Shown: piece by piece, positions 23,207-36,124 of the stretch
Layout: every line of letters begins with the position of its first letter
How positions within the stretch are numbered: position 1 is the stretch's first letter
Source: Gordionus sp. m RMFG-2023
Lineage: Eukaryota > Nematomorpha > Gordioida > Chordodea > Parachordodidae
Length of the DNA: 64,000 bases
Direction: 5' to 3'
Assembly: GCF_954871325.1 (NCBI RefSeq)
Contig: NC_088775.1
Coordinates: 66,875,561 to 66,939,560, forward strand
Position numbers and translations under genes: made by a program
The notes under the pieces: generated by a model
Told to the model about the DNA's origin: nothing
The model's input: only the letters and a program-made list of their open reading frames with translations
Databases searched by the model: none

Positions 23207-24065
23207 TAGCCAGAATTTTCTTAAGGGGGGGGGGTTATAAAATTACTGGGGGCTTCGCTCCCAGACCCCATTTTGGGCAGTCATAAAATATTTTTGCAAG
23301 AGAGGAGGTTATTTTTAATAAAAAAAAAAGAGGCCTGAAACAAATATGAAATATATTTTTAGTAGTTTATATGAAATATATTTTTATTAGTTTATATAAA
23401 ATATAATAAATTACTTGCATATACATTAAATAAAAGTATGGTAATAAATAAGTTATTCCAAACAAGTATAAGAAATTTATTTATAAAAAGAAAGTACACA
23501 TAGTTGATATTCCTCTATTATATAGAATTGGTTACAAACTACTAGGAAAAATTTTATTTTACAGACATATTAGATAGTTAGATAATATATTACAGTTAAT
23601 ATTTTAACAACATTTATAATCAATGCTCTTGATAATAAATATAGGAACATTTTGCACTTTATTTAACGCTATCTATTTATTTTAAATAAAAAATGATATT
23701 AAAAAATAATCTTATTCATCTTACAATGTCGTTAAAAGATATTTTCTGATGTCTTTATCAATATTTTATAGTTTTCTATAAAATATATAATTCGCTATAT
23801 TGGTAAAAATTATTTGATTGTCATATAATAATTGATAAAATTAGATATACTGTAAATCTACATCATTAATATTCAAGTGATTGTATTCGCTTTAATTTTT
23901 TATTTAATTTATGATTTAATTTTTATCAATAGTTTTATAATTATATTTTACTTTTATTAAAATAAATATATTAAAATTGCTCACTTTATTAAAAATTATA
24001 TTTGACATATTATATTTAATATATTATATTATTTAGTAATTTTATGGATCTATTATTAATAATTA
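23207..24065. mobile_element. Left outer arm: CATAGGCGTAGCC hAT-family half
   Basis: Starts with GGCGTAGCCAGAATTTTCTTAAGG-like sequence and a G run. It is then reverse-complementary over its whole length to 44175-44998. It is cut at 24065/24066 by a Helitron 3' end; the sequence resumes near 43826 (TAATACATTTCACTTTTGTC). A complete member of the family is at 43866-44998. Confidence 0.65.
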
Positions 24066-24399
24066 CTAGCAGAAAGCCCTTCAAAAATGACGGGGAATGA
24101 GATTTTTATTCATTTTTTACGATAGATGTCATGCCAGATCCAAGCTCACAATATTAGAAAGCATATAATTATTAAAATGTTTATCCAGCCCAGCTCAACC
24201 CTTAATAATTTGTTAAAGATATTCCCATGTCAGGTGCAAGCTAATATAAATTTTGAGGTTCCAAGCCCAGTCGTATCCATTATAATTTTGAAAATTTTTT
24301 CCCACCTCGGAGATAGTTAAATTTTTAATTGATTTATCATCACATGAAGGGGAATTATCTGATTTACCAATTAGTTGATGTAAAAAAAAACATGTGAAT

Positions 24400-25283
24400 T
24401 CCGTATTAATGGAAACTGAGAAGGCCTGGGCAAACCACTTATTAGAGAATCATGACAAATAAAATAAAAATAACCGACTCTTATACATTTTGGTAATATG
24501 ATCAATTATAATTATATATAAAAAATAAATTGTTTTACTATATAGGGTTATTGTAGCTTTTCGGATAAATTTAATGTATGTCTTGCATTTCCCAAATTAT
24601 TTGTCTATATTTTATGTTAAGTAAAAAAAAATGCTATCTATTTAAATAACAAAAATGCCATTAAACACTAATGAAACTTATATGCAAATTATATATATAT
24701 ATTTTTTAAGAAAATATTTTTTATTGACATATAAATTTAGGCTAATTTTTTTAAAAAATAATGAGGAATAATTATTATGTTGTGTATTTGTTGACATTTT
24801 TATTTTTGAAAAGCGACAAAATAAATCTGGAAGGTCGTCTGGAGAGGAAATAATTAATATACAATTTCATATCATTTAGGGTTGTAGATAAAAGTAATGA
24901 CGGATTACCAAAGCAGTGTACAAAACACAATACGTCCTGATAAAGATGAGTCATATGCCTATGCTTCGGGATACTGGTAAAAGAAGGATGCAAAATGAGA
25001 TATCTGTCAATGTTAGCATTGGTAGCCCCCTCTAAAATAGAATCATGAACGACAATGTTAACTCAACCATAAAAAGATAGTAAGAATTGTTATAAAGGAC
25101 ACAACAGAACTACTGCATATTTTTCCATTAATAAAGTTGATGAAAATAAGTGAGGTTAGGACATGGCTTGTTATCTAAAATAAAAACAAAAGAATAATTA
25201 AAAAACATATTAATGTATTAATGAAGAGGAGTCAATATTAGGTTAACCTCTCTAGAAATAGTGGGAATATCATCCATCAGAAG
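24400..25283. other. Helitron body without recognisable coding
   Basis: No counterpart was seen in the opposite arm, and no domain was recognised in the short open frame at 24775-24993. A short motif near 24390-24450 (GAAACTGAGAA, ATTAGAGAATCATGAC) recurs in the same orientation near 42700-42750. Confidence 0.4.
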
Positions 25284-25683
25284 CAGAGTTGTACATTTGC
25301 TCAAAATAAAAAGATCTTCAAAGATCAAAATTTGAAGTACTTTTAAAAAATTTTGAGCAACGATCTTCAAAGATCTTTATATTTTATAATGTTATAGTAA
25401 ATTATTATTTTTTTGATATTATTTTTTGAAGTAAATGGGTTAGTAAGCATGTTAAATTAAAATAAAAATTTAATAAGGATGTACCGACAATTTTCATAAT
25501 CGTTATTTTTTTTAACTTTTTTTGACAAATATGGGTAAAAAAAAAATTTATATTAAAAAAAAATTTATATTAAAATTTCAATGAAGATGTAATGTAAGTA
25601 ACACAAAAAAGTGGCAATTGTAATAATCGTTATTTTAACTTATTTGATTTATTGTATCGTAAATAGGTTATAATTATTATTAA

Positions 25684-27407
25684 ACCCTTTCGCGCCCAGC
25701 GAGATCATTTGTATCAAAATTTTTTAATCAATTAATTTTTATATTTAAAAAACTAATGGTTGCTATTTAGACGCATGAATTTACAAAACAATATTAATTA
25801 TTTCATATTTTATCATTAACCTGTCAAAATCATAATTTTATTATATCAAAATATCAAAGTTAGGTATTTTACGCGCCAAAATTTTTACTACATCGATAAC
25901 CATTCTATATAAATACATATAAATCAAAGGTATATAATGTTTTTATAATAGATTATTACTAGTATTTCATATTTAGTAAAAAAAAAATTAACAATAACTA
26001 TTATTTATAGGATTTTTTGAAGGAAATCCAAATTGGTAACATTGGGATTTTATGATGTAATTTTTTTTATAAATTTTTTAAAATTAAATATTATAAATAT
26101 GATATAGTAAGAATTGAATATAGGTTATTTCCCATTTAGAAAGCCACTATAATATTTGCAAAAAGTTAAGAAAGGGAGAATTTTTTTTTTATTATGCTTT
26201 TTTTAAATTTATAAATAATTTTTAGATGACCTCAACATATATTATACCAGAGGGAGATGGATTTAAACAATATATTAGCTCAAAACCGCATAAATGGCGA
26301 ATTAAAATTTTCGCTTTATGTGGATCATCTGGAATGCTATATGATTTCGAAATATATTTAGGAAAATCCACAAATATAAAAAAAACTTTGAAGGGAATTA
26401 GCGGAAGTATCGTTATACAATTATTAGAAACTGTTCCCTCACATGAAAATCATAAAATTTACATGGATAACTTTTTTTTCTTCGTTAAATTTAGCGGTTG
26501 CTCTCCAAGATAATGGCTTTATCATGTCGGGGACCCTTATATTTAATCGATTATTGGGATGCCGCCTGTATGATGATAGAATCCTAAAGAAAAAAGGAAG
26601 AGGGTCTTTTGATTATAAGATTCTAATAATAAAATTATAATTTGCAAATGGTTTGATAACAAATCGATTATCACCATATCATCATTTATGGGAATAAATC
26701 CAATATCAAGAACAAGATGGTCGGTATCTGATAAATTTTTTTTCAATGTTGAAATTCCGGACATAATTCAGGACTATAACAGTGGTATGGGCGGGATGGA
26801 TCTCCATGATACGTTAATTAAACTCTACAGAACTGACATAAAATGGAAGAGTTTTTATATATGAGTTTTCTTTCATTTATTAGATACCTGTGTAGTAAAT
26901 TCATGGTTGCTCTATAGATGCCACATAGAAAAATATTAAACATGTATCTCTTTTAGTATTTAAATCTCCGATAGCTAAAGGATTGATGATGGTTGGAAAG
27001 GAAAATGGTGAATAAGAAGGTAGACTTACTTTGAAGATTGAAAAAAGAAGGAAATTGAATAGTTTTCATCCAATGACAGAGATTAGATTAGATAAAATAG
27101 CCATCGGCGGCTAGCAGACAACGATGCAAGAACTGCAAAAATGGTTATTTAAGATTAGAATGTATAAAATGTAAAATATCTTTATGTTTAAATAAAAATC
27201 GCAATTGTTTTATTTCTTATAAAATAAATTGTATAATTTTTTACATATGAATATCCCAATGATGACAATTGGTAACATTTCATAATTCTATATATATACA
27301 CTTTTTTAAATAAAAAATGTTGAAAATGTGTTATTTGTGACTTGTTTAACTCAGTTTTAGGGGAAAAAAAATTTTTGTTCACGGGAAATATTTTGGGCAC
27401 GAAAGGG
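25684..27407 (+). mobile_element. piggyBac element, 1.72 kb, TTAA-flanked
   Basis: TTAA at 25680-25683 and 27408-27411. Inverted ends are (A)CCCTTTCGCGCCC and, reversed, CCCTTTCGTGCCC; the left end has one extra A. The opposite arm of the palindrome retains the empty target (single TTAA at 41462-41465, with flanks matching on both sides), which dates this insertion after arm duplication. A transposase relic lies at 26226-26860. Confidence 0.92.
26226..26860 (+). pseudogene. piggyBac transposase relic (PGBD-like)
   Basis: Three overlapping plus frames together give the piggyBac catalytic region. 26226-26470 reads FKQYISSKPHKWRIKIFALC, then YDFEIYLGK and HKIYMDNFF; the last corresponds to the F-D-N motif that carries a catalytic Asp. 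26480-26635 reads NGFIMSGTL, NRLLGCRLYDD and KKKGRGSFDYKI. 26640-26860 reads KWFDNKSIITISSFMGINPI, then YNSGMGGMDLHDTLIKLYRT. Family knowledge: piggyBac transposases use DDD residues within such motifs and join at TTAA. At least two frameshifts separate the segments. The N-terminal third and the Cys-rich C-terminus are only faintly visible (C..C-rich patch near 27110-27180). The copy is dead but well preserved. Confidence 0.85.
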
Positions 27408-27411
27408 TTAA

Positions 27412-28440
27412 GATGTAAAAATAAAATTTCAATGAAGATGTACCATAGAAAAGTGACAATTGTCATAAATCATTGTTTTTGAAATTTTTTTTAAAGCATA
27501 GATATTGTTAACATGTTAAATTAAAATTTCAGTGAAGATGCACAGGAAAGTGATAATTGTCATAATCGTTATTTTATAACTTTTTTGAATTTTTTTAAGG
27601 CAAATGGGTAAAAATTTATATTGTTAACATGTTAAATTAAAATTTCAGAGAAGATATACTACTGGAAAGTGACAATTGTCATAATCGTTATTATTGAACT
27701 TTTTTGAATTTATTTAAAGCAAATGGGTAAAAATAGATATTGTTAACATGTTAAATTAAAATTTCAGTGAAGATGTACTACAGGATAGTGACAATTGTCA
27801 TAATCGTTATTTTTGTACTTTTTTTAGTTTTTTTAAAGCAAATGGATAAAAATAGATATTGTTAATATGTTAAATTAAAATTTCAGTGAAGATGTACCAC
27901 AGGAAAGTGACAATTGTCATAATCGTTATTTTTGAACTTTTTTGAATTTTTTTAAAGCAAATAAGTAAAAATAGATATTGTTAACATATTAAATTAAAAT
28001 TTCAATGAAGATATACTACTGGAAAGTGACAATTGTCATAATCGTTATTATTGAACTTTTTTGAATTTATTTAAAGCAAATGGGTAAAAATAGATATTGT
28101 TAACATGTTAAATTAAAATTTCAATGAAGATATACTACTGGAAAGTGACAATTGTCATAATCGTTATTTTTGAACCTTTTTGAATTTTTTTAAAGCAAAT
28201 GGGTAAAAATAGATATTGTTAACATGTTAAATTAAAATTTCAGTGAAGATGTACCACAGGAAAGTGACAATTGTCATAATCATTATTTTTGAATTTTTTT
28301 AAAGCAAATAAGTAAAAATAGATATTGTTAACATGTTAAATTAAAATTTCAGTGAAGATATACCACAGGAAAGTGACAATTGTCATAATCGTTATTTTTG
28401 AACTTTTTTGATTTTTTTTTATATATAACATAGAAAACTG
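27412..28440. repeat. Tandem array of ~118-bp units, left arm (about 9 copies)
   Basis: Units contain GTGACAATTGTCATAATCG, then a TTTTTGAA stretch, GCAAATGGGTAAAAATAG and GTTAACATGTTAAATTAAAA. Each unit contains the short palindromes GACAATTGTC and GTTAAC. The inverted counterpart array is at 39480-40905. Two stray diverged units are at 56695-56920. Confidence 0.9.
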
Positions 28441-28539
28441 ACAATTGTCATATGTAATATTTTTAAACTTTTTTATTAAACAAGGATAAAATAAAGATAT
28501 TTTGAAAATTATTTATTATTTCAAAATTATTAAAAAAAT

Positions 28540-29485
28540 ATATTGTTAACCAGGTTTGTTGTTAGAAAGGTCCTATCCCATTAAATTTTAAAAAATAACC
28601 GTTCCCAATCTAATTTTTTTTTAATAAAAAATATTGGCTCATCATGTTTCTTAAATCTTTGATGGCTTTAGATTATAAAATATTAAAAAGTGGTGTATTC
28701 TAACTTCTATAATTTGAGCGTTATTTAAGTAAAGTCGTGCTTTTACAATGTACAACGACATTAAACACCAAGCCTTTGCGAGCTATAAGGCATAGCTCAA
28801 ATTTATATTACGAGCCCAGATTTTTTAAATATATTTATGGATTGTGAAATTCTTGGTTTTGACGAAATAATAAACCTGACCTAACTTATTCAATTGGATA
28901 GATTTAGTTTTTTTAATTCTGAAAATATTTTATATTTTTTTTATTTTACTCTATCAATTCGAGTCGCGAAAGGCAGCTTTAATTATGAATATTTATTGTA
29001 AACCTAGCAAATAGTTCAATATTAACATCGAAATATTTCTCCTTTTAAAATTCAACATATACTTTTTGATCCTTCACTACAAAGGTGGAAAAAAAATCCC
29101 TTATCTACAAAGGTGGGGTCTATTTTATCTCATATTTGATTAGCTATATCTCAGAACATATTAAAATTTGAGATCTACAATTTTGAATATATATTCAAAT
29201 ATTTTTGGAAATAATAAATACAAAATCTTAGATTAATAGTTACTTCTAAAAAAAGTTGTGCAAATTTTACTAAAGTTGCTGAAATAAAAAATTTTTTCTG
29301 AGACCTTTTATTAATTATAGTTTTATGACCAAAAAAATTTAAAAAATGCAAATTTTACTATATATTTTATTAAATGAATGTCGAATATAGATAATTATAT
29401 AAATTTTATGAAAAGATAAAATATTAAAAAATATATTAATCATCAAATATCATGTAAATTTTTGTACCAACATTTACGACATAAT
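28540..29485. other. Left-arm segment with no counterpart in the right arm
   Basis: No coding frame or repeat recognised. In the right arm this position is occupied by 36035-39430 instead. Confidence 0.4.
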
Positions 29486-29719
29486 GTATGTGTCGTAATT
29501 TTTAAAGGGATCATGACTATCCGGGATCTTCACGGGATTTAAAGGGATAACTAAAAAATTAGGGTTTTAAATTAAGGAATGATAATACGGGATTATCACG
29601 TTTTAATCGGAGGAATCTTATTTTTAAAGCGTTTTCCACGAGTTTCGTTACGTTTTTTAATTTTCATTGTTGTTTTTTTGGCCTTATGATATAAGATATG
29701 TCTAGTATAGGGTATCAAT

Positions 29720-30110
29720 CGATAGCTAATCAAAAGATCTATTCAACTGGAAGTCAATCTCTGCCCCATAATAAGCGGTCTAGGGGGTAGGAGTGAGGGG
29801 GGCGTGTAAATAATAATTTTTTGATATGGGTATTAAATAAAAGCTAATTTTAATATGGTTTGACTGAAATTCTTTATTCTTGGTCTTGATGGGTATGACT
29901 TGGTCTGGAGTGTAGTGGGGGGTGTAAAAAGTAATTTTTTTGATATGGGTATTAAATAAAAGGTAACTAAAATATTTTTTTTATTGTAATAATAATAATC
30001 ACTATAGAGGGCGGGTCTAGGTCTTGGAGGGTGACGAATATTTTTATCAACATAAAATATAGATGTGGGTATCAAATAAAAGCTCATTTAAATATCTTTA
30101 GATAGAAATA
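29720..30110. repeat. Minisatellite remnants, left arm
   Basis: About three diverged copies of the ~116-bp unit (TATCAATCGATAGCTAATC; G-rich box; TTTTTTGATATGGGTATTAA). It is the inverted counterpart of the much longer array at 34330-35815. Confidence 0.75.
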
Positions 30111-30559
30111 TTTATTTTTTGTCTTTATGGGTATGACTGCCAGCTCTCAACATATTAACAAAATGTCTAGTTGGATAGAATTTACAGAAATAAAAGAGAA
30201 TGGAGATAAAACAAATTTTTAAATCTCTTTTCGGTTCCAATCCTGAACTTGAAATATATAATTTGCAGTGTTCTATTCACGATATTCCATAGCTATTTAT
30301 TTAGTATCGATATTAGCATGCAACATTTTTTTTAAAGAAAGATTACGGTAGCTTGTTACTAAATAAATAGCAAAAATTATTATAATAATTTTTTAATTAA
30401 TTCTAAAATCATTATCTTTTAATTTAATTTATTTTAAAATTTACATTTATAAATATGCATTGTAAATATATTTTTCAAAAAAATAAAATTTTTTAAATAT
30501 CGACAGTATAGAATGATAATGAAAATAATTTTGGTATAGATCATATCGACAAAGGATCC

Positions 30560-30712
30560 CTTGAAAATGATGATGATATGGAATTTCCTTTTCCTTAATT
30601 CACAAATTATTTTAATCTCGATAAAAAAAATTAACACAGGATAAATTTTGCTGTAAGATGTGGCCGAGGTTTTATCATCAAAAGTTGCTTCAACTTGAGA
30701 AACATTTAAAGG
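30560..30712 (+). pseudogene. BED-finger exon of a hAT transposase (left arm copy)
   Basis: The plus strand encodes LENDDDMEFPFP, then in shifted frames CCKMWPRF / SSKVAS and LEKHLK, ending at GTAATA. The acidic stretch, FPFP..F.NYF, C..C-like region and HLK|GT donor match the BED exon of the hAT at 8887-9130. An inverted copy is at about 33745-33900. Both are broken by stops and frameshifts. Confidence 0.55.
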
Positions 30713-31325
30713 TAATATATCAAACAAAAATATATCTTTAAAAAAAATTAGAGCATCTATAATGTTTTTGAGTTAGATGAGTTTATGTGATTTTATGGCC
30801 TAGTCTAAACAAGCTATATTTCAACTGGCCATAAGATAGTGAGCTACATTTTTAAAAATATAGCCATAACGCGCCTTTTTATTTTTATAAAATAGCAGTA
30901 AAGCACGCTATTTTTAAAAGTAGCTTTAAATAACATTATAAAATCCTTCCTTTCTTCTTATCTCCCTCTTTCTCCTTCTCCTTCTCAATTTTAAATATTT
31001 AATTTTCAATAATGTTAATGTCATAATTTATTTCCATTTTATTTCATTTAATATAATGTTCATTATCTAGTAAGATTTATTTTTTAGGAAATGATTAATG
31101 ATAAAAATACTACAAACAAAAATTTCTTTCAATTTAAAAAAATTTTTAAAAAAATTTTTATAAAAGGAAATAAAGAAGTTAAGATTTAGAATTTTTTTTC
31201 TAGTTAATACTTAATTTCAAATTTCTTTTTTATATATTTATAATTCAAAATATTAATATTTTTAATAATGCCCCAATTAGTTACCTAAAAATCTTACTGA
31301 ATATAATATTTTTAAACAAATTCTC

Positions 31326-33232
31326 ATGACGAAAAATTATACAAATATTGATGGAATAGATGCCAAACTAAAATCTAAAATTAAAGGACTTTTTTATTTA
31401 AAAAATAATACTATAATGTGTTCGAAGAAAAACAAGCCAATTATTATATTGTCCGAATTGGGTGAAATATTTAAGACACATCACAATGATAAGAATCATA
31501 CAGGTAAATGTTTATTGAATTACTTTTTATTTGTATTCGAATAATTTGATTGATTAAATAAATATTCACTAGTGTATTATTAGCATAGTTGAAAAATATT
31601 AGAATATTATTTTATTTTCATATTGTAGTTTATTTGATGTTAGTTAAACCCGACCCAACCCATCAAATTGTGATTATTTTATTTCGGTTTGTCTGAAATT
31701 TATTTTTCCATATGGGTTTTTCATCGAATTTAAATTTAATAAATGATATCAATTAGTGATCTGCTTCGGGATTAATATTTTAAGCATGATCCATCTTTTT
31801 AAAAATTTGTTAGGCTCTGCCCTATCCCCAATTTTTTCATATATTTGTCCAGAAAAACGCAACCCCATATAAAAATTATTAGCCCGCCCGGCTTGGTCCG
31901 AATTTATTTAAATATAGAAAAAATTAATAATTTTTTAATTGTAAAAAATAAATTTACAAATATAAATATTACGTCCTATTTCTTGCAAGTTTTAAAATAT
32001 ATTAATTTATTTAATAAAATTGAATAATAACAGCCCGCACAGGCAGAATTATTTTTAAAAATATAAGGCCCTACCCAGCCAGAAAGTGCGGGAGGACCAT
32101 AAATCATGGATATTATTTTAATGTTAGATAATTTTGCAATTTTCATTTTAGATTATTTTACAATATTTTTTTTAAGATTATTATAAAATAATTTATCATT
32201 TTCTAATAATATACAAAAAAATAAATAAATTTTTTGTAAATCTATTTTATATTTCTAATTTGATTTGGATTTTGTCAATTATGTTGTGGTTAGGAATTTA
32301 AGGGAAAAAATTGGTTGCGTCGAATTGGGCACCTAAAGTGTATCCTGGTTCGATTTATTGGTAAACAGCAGGCTGTTTGGACTGCTATAATAGCTTCGTT
32401 TAAACAGTTTAGTATTTATACAAAAAAACTAAAGAAACAAATCGAAAAACACAAGAAAAATAAGAAAAATTACAATGCCATCAAACACTATGTGTTCTTA
32501 TTGGCATGTAAAATATAAAATATTAGTTTATGCTTTAATATAAAAAAAATATATATATTATGTGTCCGGTCCGAACGGGCTTCAGGCCGGGCCTATTATT
32601 TTTTAAGAAAAATTAGTAATTTTTTTTCCTAAATATTTAGGAGTGAACACAACTATCAAATCGATTGAAACAATATATGCAACTGTCCCAGTGAATAAGC
32701 TCAAAGATTATATAAAAAATTGCTAGGTATTTGGAAATATAATATTATGGAAAGATAATTATACTACAAACTCGATTGGCAACAGCATCGAAAATATTTT
32801 AACCAGACTACCTTCGTTCATTTCATATTTAATAGATAGGAAGAAGCAAGGGAATGCTTATAAGAATAAAATTAAAAAGATAAAATTTTGCATTGGGGAT
32901 CACGTACTGATCCCAATAAATAAAAATGATAGATCTAATCTATGCCCCAAAAATATTGAGACCGAAATTATAAAAATGGAGGGCGAGAAATTATGGGTTG
33001 GAACTAATTTAGGAAAAATTGATTCTTTAAAAACGAACATTCATAATTCAATAAAATTTACCAATTTTACCATTCCTAATAGAAGATCTCCATAATAACA
33101 GCATCAAGAATAACATCTTCTTATGGTAGTTTAAATCAATTTGCAATTGCCAAAAAAGTTGCAAAAATAAGAGGTGTCAATGTTTTAAAAATGGCATTAA
33201 TTGTTCCACAAATGTCACTTAAATATTATTTG
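31326..33232 (+). pseudogene. KRBA2/SCAND3-like integrase relic in the palindrome centre
   Basis: Exon 1 (about 31326-31505) ends LGEIFKTHHNDKNHTG at a CAG|GTAAAT donor. It carries the histidines of an H2C2 zinc-binding integrase N-terminal domain. After an intron of about 1.1 kb (to AG at 32639) the domain resumes: GVNTTIKSIETIYATV...KDYIKNC, then a stop. The DDE catalytic core is absent. From about 32835 the C-terminal region reads NKIKKIKFCIGDHVLIPI, NDR..LCPKNI and LWVGTNLGKIDSL. This is the GD.VLIPI..DR..PKN...GT..G domain typical of KRBA2/SCAND3-type integrases. A Cys-rich tail follows in another frame (ICNCQKSC...RCQCFKNGINC). Domain order and tail are diagnostic; deletion and frameshifts make it inactive. 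It is the only unique coding trace between the arms. Confidence 0.65.
31755..32100. mobile_element. Decayed GC-spiked MITE inside the integrase intron
   Basis: Begins TAGTGATCTGCTTCGGG, like the right end of the MITEs at 5992 and 10211. It has further GGC/CCGG-type boxes at 31880-31900 and 32030-32090. The right end is not recognisable. It helps explain why the integrase intron is so long. Confidence 0.4.
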
Positions 33233-33574
33233 TGTAAATAATAAAAAATTTCATATATTTTAAATTAATTATCAAAATCAATAAAATATGTTGTTGATTA
33301 TATGGCTTGAAAAAAAATATTATAATATAGATGATTTTCTTATAAAGAAGTGTAATAATTTATAACTGCAATAAGAAAAATTTATAATGTCATTTTAAAA
33401 TTTGTAAATCGATGGTCTCCAATATAGCCGAAATTTTGAGATTTAAAAATATTACAAATTAGTAAGTTGCTAGCCAATAATTTTATCATTAGGCTACAAT
33501 GCGTTTATAAATAGCAGTGACTATATTTAAACCTCTGCTTATAATTGTATTTAATAATGAAGTCTACCCATAAA

Positions 33575-36035
33575 AATTCACTATCTTATGGCCAGTTGAA
33601 ATATAGTATGTTTAGACTAAGCCAGAAAATCAACTTTCACCTAAACTCATCTAACTCAAAAACTATTATAGATGCTCTAATTTTTTTTAAAGATTAAGAA
33701 TTGAGCTATACATTGATATTAATTTTTGGTTGATATATTACCATGTTTTCTCAAGTTGAAGCAACTAGTTTAGTTTGATGATAAAACCATGGCCACATCT
33801 TACAGCAAAATTTATATAATGTGTTAATTTTTTTTATCGAGATTAAAATAATTTGTGAATTAAGGAAAAGGAAATTTTATATCATCATCATTTTCAAGGG
33901 ATATTCCTTTGTCGATATGATTTATACCAAAATTATTTTCATTATCATTCTATACTGTAGACATTTAAAAAATTTAATTTATTGAAAAATATATTTTGCA
34001 TATTTTTAAATGTAAATTTAAATTTTAAAATAAAATAAAATTAAAAGATTATGATTTTAGAATTAATTATAAAATTGTTATAATAATTTTTGCTATTTAT
34101 TTAGTAACGATCTACCGTTATCTCTCTTTTTAAAAAAATGTTGCACGCTAAAGATATCGATACTAAAAAAATAGCTATGGAATATCGTGCTAATATAGAA
34201 CACTGCATATTATATATTTCAAGTCCAGGATTGGAACCGAAAAAAGATTTAAAAAATTGTTTTATCTTCATTCACTTTTATTTCTGTAAATTCTATCCAA
34301 CTATACATTTTGTTAATATATTGATCCCCCCCCCAGACCAAGTCATTACCCATCAAGACCAAGAATGAAGACTTTCAGTCAAACCATATTAAAATTACCT
34401 TTTATTTGATACCCATATCCAAAAAATTATTTTTACCTCCCCCTACCCATACCCCCTATACCGCCCATTAGGGGGCAGAGATTCACCTCCAGTTGAATAG
34501 ATCTTTTGATTAGCTATCGATTGATACCCATATCCTGAAAATTATTTTTACACCCCCTACCCTTACCCCCTAGACCACCTATCATGGGGCATACATTAAC
34601 TTCCAGTTGAATAAATCTATTGATTAGCTATCGATTAATACCCATATCAAAAAAAATTATTTTTTACACCCCCAACCCCTACCCCCCTAAACCGCCCATT
34701 AGAGGGCAGAGCAGTTGAATAGATCTTTTGATTAGCTATCGATTGATACCCATATCAAAATAATTATCTTTTACACATCCCCCCACCCTCTTAGACCGCC
34801 TATTATGAGGTAGAGATTGACCTCCAGTTGAATAGATCTTTTGATTAGCTATCGATTGATACCCATATCAAAATAATTATCTTTTACACATCCCCCCACC
34901 CTCTTAGACCGCCTATTATGAGGTAGAGATTGACCTCCAGTTGAATAGATCTTTCGATTAGCTATCGATTGATACCCATATCAAAAAATTATTTTTTACA
35001 CACCCCCCCCCACCTCTACCCCCCCCCTAGACCGCCCATTATGGGGCAGAGATTTACCTCCAGTCAAATAGATCTTTTGATTAGCTATCGATTGATACCC
35101 ATATCAAAAAAGATTATTTTTATACACCCCCCCTTCCACCCCCTAGACCGCCCATTATTGAGCAGAGATTGACCTCCAGTTAAATAGATTTTTGATTAGC
35201 TATCGATTGATACCCATATCAAAAAATAAATCTTACACCCCTCCCCCCACCCTTTCCCCAGACCTCCCATTAGGGGGCAGAGATTGACCTCCAGTTGAAT
35301 AGATATTTTGATTAGCTATCGATTGATACCCATATCAAAAAATTATTTTTTACACACCCCCCCCACCTCTACCCCCCCTAGACCGCCCATTATGGGGCAG
35401 AGATTCACCTCCAGTTAAATAGATCTTTTGATTAGCTATCGATTGATACCCATATCAAAAAAATTATTTTTTACACCTACCCCCCCCCACCCCTACCCGA
35501 CCGCCCATTATGGGGCAGAGATTGAACTCCAGTTATATAGATCTTTTGATTAGCTATCGATTGATACCCATATCAAAAAATAAATCTTACACCCCTCCCC
35601 CCCACCCTTTCCCCAGACCTCCCATTAGGGGGCAGAGATTGACCTCCAGTTGAATAGATATTTTGATTAGCTATCGATTGATACCCATATCAAAAAAATT
35701 ATTTTTTACACCTACCCCCCCCCCCACCCCTACCCGACCGCCCATTATGGGGCAGGGATTGAACTCCAGTTGAATAGATCTTTTGATTAGCTATCGATTG
35801 ATACCCTATACTAGACATATCTTATATCATAAGGCCAAAAAAACAACATTGAAAATTAAAAAACGCAACGAAACTCGTGGAAAACGCTTTTAAAATAAGA
35901 TTCCTCTTTATCACGATTAAAACGTGATAATATCGTATAGTTCTTTATCCTTTAAAAAATTGAAATTTTAAAGTGATCCCTTTAAATCCCGTGAAGATCC
36001 CGGATAGTCATGATCCCTTTAAAAATTACGACAAT
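33575..36035. repeat. Inner right arm of the palindrome
   Basis: Reverse complement of 29485-30850. Landmarks: CTATCTTATGGCCAGTTGAA (33588) versus TTCAACTGGCCATAAGATAG (30820), and GATCCCGGATAGTCATGATC (35996) versus its complement near 29510. It is longer than the left arm because the minisatellite expanded. Confidence 0.85.
34330..35815. repeat. Expanded ~116-bp minisatellite with C-rich box (about 12 copies)
   Basis: Each unit contains GATTAGCTATCGATTGATAC, then CCATATCAAAAAA, a C-run box, GACCGCCCATTATGGGGCAG and CCTCCAGTTGAATAGATC. C-run lengths differ between units, and open frames here follow the repeat. The mirror array in the left arm has only about three units. Confidence 0.9.
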
Positions 36036-36124
36036 ATATAGAGTTATCGGTTCCATTGCTAATAATTTTATAAATTTTTATATTCTATAAATTATTAGCT
36101 TTATGATCTATCAGTACATTTATT

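Larger units (their letters stand above)
30266..34205. mobile_element. CAGTGTTCTA inverted-end pair around the palindrome core
   Basis: Left end CAGTGTTCTAT at 30266. Reversed right end CAGTGTTCTATATTAGCACG at 34205. Both continue into CGATATTCCATAGCTATTT. The flanks outside the ends are themselves inverted copies (GAACTTGAAATATATAAT versus GGACTTGAAATATATAAT), so there is no target duplication. This pair is better explained as one hAT half duplicated in inverted orientation than as a single inserted element. Confidence 0.5.

Noticed and set aside
27412-28440. CRISPR-like regular repeats
   Set aside because: The whole ~118-bp unit is repeated, with no unique spacers and no cas genes, in a eukaryotic context.
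34969-35172. Pro-rich frames in the C-rich minisatellite
   Set aside because: They are products of the ~116-bp unit and its C-runs, not conserved between units.
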